A stretch of 5,843 bases of DNA from Giesbergeria sp. Lineage in GTDB: Bacteria > Pseudomonadota > Gammaproteobacteria > Burkholderiales > Burkholderiaceae_C. The stretch covers positions 1 to 5,843 of the forward strand of contig JAGNUJ010000100.1 in assembly GCA_017987055.1 (NCBI GenBank), in the 5' to 3' direction. Made by a program: the position numbers and the translations under genes. This document shows positions 4,531 to 5,843 of this stretch, piece after piece. Under the pieces are notes generated by a model. That model was given only the letters and a program-made list of their open reading frames with translations, ran no database searches and had not been told where the DNA came from. Within the stretch, counting starts at the first letter, position 1; each line of letters begins with the position of its first letter.

Positions 4531-5843
4531 ATGAAATACCGTGCTCTTGCCTTGGCGCTGACCTGCCTGGCCTCTTTCGCGTCGCAAGATGCCGCAGCGC
4601 AGACCGGCGCAGGCAAAAAAGCGGCGAAATCCACCCAATCTACAAACGCGCTCAAACCAGCCACGGCCATTACAAGCACTGCCACTGCTGCGCCATCTGC
4701 CAGCGGTATTCGCCAAGCCGACTACATCGTCGCCGTGGTCAATTCCGAGCCGGTGACCAACTACGAAGTCAGCTTGCGCGTCGAGCGCATTGCCGACCAA
4801 CTGCGCCGCCAAGGTGCCACCGTGCCGGCGCACGATGTGCTGGTGCGCGAGGTGCTAGAGCGCACCATTGTGGAAAAAGCCCAGCTGCAAGCGGCGCAAG
4901 AAATCGGCATCAAAGTTGACGAGCTGGCCGTCTCGCAGGCCGAGCAGGCGGTGGCACGGCAAAACGGCATCACGCCAGAGGCTCTGCACCAGCGCCTGCA
5001 AGCCGACGGCATCAGCCCCGAGCGTTTTCGCCAAGAGCTGCGCAACCAGCTGACGCTGCAGCGCCTGCGCGAGCGCGAAGTCGATGCCCGCGTGCGCGTC
5101 AGCGAGTTGGACATCGACCAATACCTGCAAGCGCAGCAAACGGCAGGCACTGCCGCCAGCGCTGCTGGCATCGGCTTGGAGCTGGGTCACATCTTGGTGC
5201 CCGTGCCTGAAAAAGTCAGCCCCGTCGAAGCCGCCGCGCTGCAAGCGCGCGCCCAAAGCGTGGCCGACCAAGCCCGCGCCGGGGACGACTTTGCCGCGCT
5301 GGCACGCAACTATTCCGCCAGCCCCGAAAGCGCCCAAGGCGGCAGCCTAGGCATGCGCAGCGCCGAGCGCTACCCCGAGCTGTTCACCCAAGCCACGCTG
5401 ACACTGCCCATCGGCGGCGTGGCCGGACCACTGCGCTCGGGCGCGGGTTTTCATATCTTGAAGGTGCTGAATAAATCGCAAGGCAGCAGCGGGGCGCTGG
5501 TGGTGCAAAACCACGCGCGCCACATCCTGCTGGTGCCCAGCGCCAAGTTGACCGAAACCGCCGCCGCGCAGCGCTTGGCCGACTACCGCCAGCGCATCTT
5601 GGCCGGCCAAGCCGACTTTGCCCAACTGGCGCGCGAGGTCTCCAAAGACGGCAGCGCCCAGCAAGGCGGCGACCTCGGTTGGGCCACGCCGGGGCGCTAT
5701 GTGCCCGAGTTTGAAGCCGCACTGGCACAGCTGCAGCCGGGCGAGATCAGCGAGCCGCTGGTGTCGCGCTTTGGCGTTCACCTGATTCAGCTGCTCGAGC
5801 GCCGCCAAGTCGAGCTGAGCCAGCGCGAACAGCGCGACGCGGT
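4531..5843 (+). CDS. surA: Periplasmic chaperone and peptidyl-prolyl isomerase SurA, 3' end cut by the window
   Basis: Periplasmic chaperone that keeps outer-membrane beta-barrel proteins, LptD among them, unfolded and delivers them to the BAM complex. The frame is open from ATG 4531 to the window edge: 437 complete codons, with no stop reached. A signal peptide (1-23, core ALALALTCLASFA, cleavage near DAAA|Q) is followed by an Ala/Thr/Ser/Lys-rich linker (about 25-60), then the SurA N-terminal chaperone domain (about 62-190) starting at DYIVAVVNSEPVTNYEV. Two parvulin domains follow. The first runs about 217-315 (LGHILVPVPE to GFHILKVLNK), the second about 327-425 (HARHILLVPS, GGDLGWATPGRY, FGVHLIQLLERR). 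The second keeps the typical active-site set H331, D373, F394 and H417. By comparison with E. coli SurA, roughly 40-50 C-terminal residues, including the last helix of the chaperone core, lie beyond the window. It is almost certainly cotranscribed with lptD (23-base gap, no terminator). No strong Shine-Dalgarno precedes the ATG. Confidence 0.96.
   Translation, partial: MKYRALALALTCLASFASQDAAAQTGAGKKAAKSTQSTNALKPATAITSTATAAPSASGIRQADYIVAVVNSEPVTNYEVSLRVERIADQLRRQGATVPAHDVLVREVLERTIVEKAQLQAAQEIGIKVDELAVSQAEQAVARQNGITPEALHQRLQADGISPERFRQELRNQLTLQRLREREVDARVRVSELDIDQYLQAQQTAGTAASAAGIGLELGHILVPVPEKVSPVEAAALQARAQSVADQARAGDDFAALARNYSASPESAQGGSLGMRSAERYPELFTQATLTLPIGGVAGPLRSGAGFHILKVLNKSQGSSGALVVQNHARHILLVPSAKLTETAAAQRLADYRQRILAGQADFAQLAREVSKDGSAQQGGDLGWATPGRYVPEFEAALAQLQPGEISEPLVSRFGVHLIQLLERRQVELSQREQRDA

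Noticed and set aside
4440..4919. 159-codon plus-strand open frame spanning the lptD-surA junction
   Set aside because: It overlaps both genes in another frame, while the SurA frame has a signal peptide and complete domains.
4855..5337. 160-codon minus-strand open frame opposite surA
   Set aside because: It is antisense to the conserved SurA chaperone and parvulin regions, with no recognisable family.

Overview
The window is a compact, GC-rich stretch of bacterial chromosome with four protein-coding genes and very little non-coding DNA. Gene content, gene order and protein style point to a betaproteobacterium of the order Burkholderiales, most likely Comamonadaceae. The evidence is the lptD-surA pair with a divergent amgK, the high-GC codon use, and an intergenic element resembling a dispersed imperfect palindrome that I recall from Comamonadaceae genomes. 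The family-level assignment is inference and was not searched.

Layout: the left third lies on the minus strand. amgK (cell-wall sugar kinase, 825..1946) is followed in transcription order, after an 83-base gap holding the palindromic element, by rsmE (16S rRNA m3U1498 methyltransferase, 13..741). The right two thirds lie on the plus strand. lptD (outer-membrane LPS translocon, 2051..4507) is followed 23 bases later by surA (periplasmic chaperone and prolyl isomerase, from 4531), which runs off the right edge. amgK and lptD diverge from a shared intergenic region of about 104 bases. It carries candidate -10 elements for both directions and a potential leader hairpin, and it is flanked by a strong G-run cluster inside the amgK 5' end.

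Functionally three of the four genes concern the cell envelope. LptD assembles lipopolysaccharide into the outer membrane, SurA chaperones beta-barrel proteins including LptD, and AmgK feeds recycled MurNAc/GlcNAc into peptidoglycan precursor synthesis. RsmE is a ribosome-modification enzyme that seems only to share the neighbourhood. All four genes look intact; surA is cut only by the window edge.

I see no mobile element, CRISPR array, tRNA or rRNA, and no evidence of a new biological system. The points worth a second look are modest: the missing first cysteine of LptD, murU not being next to amgK, the G-quadruplex-like tract at the divergent promoter, the Comamonadaceae-type palindrome, and the linker and first-parvulin changes in SurA.
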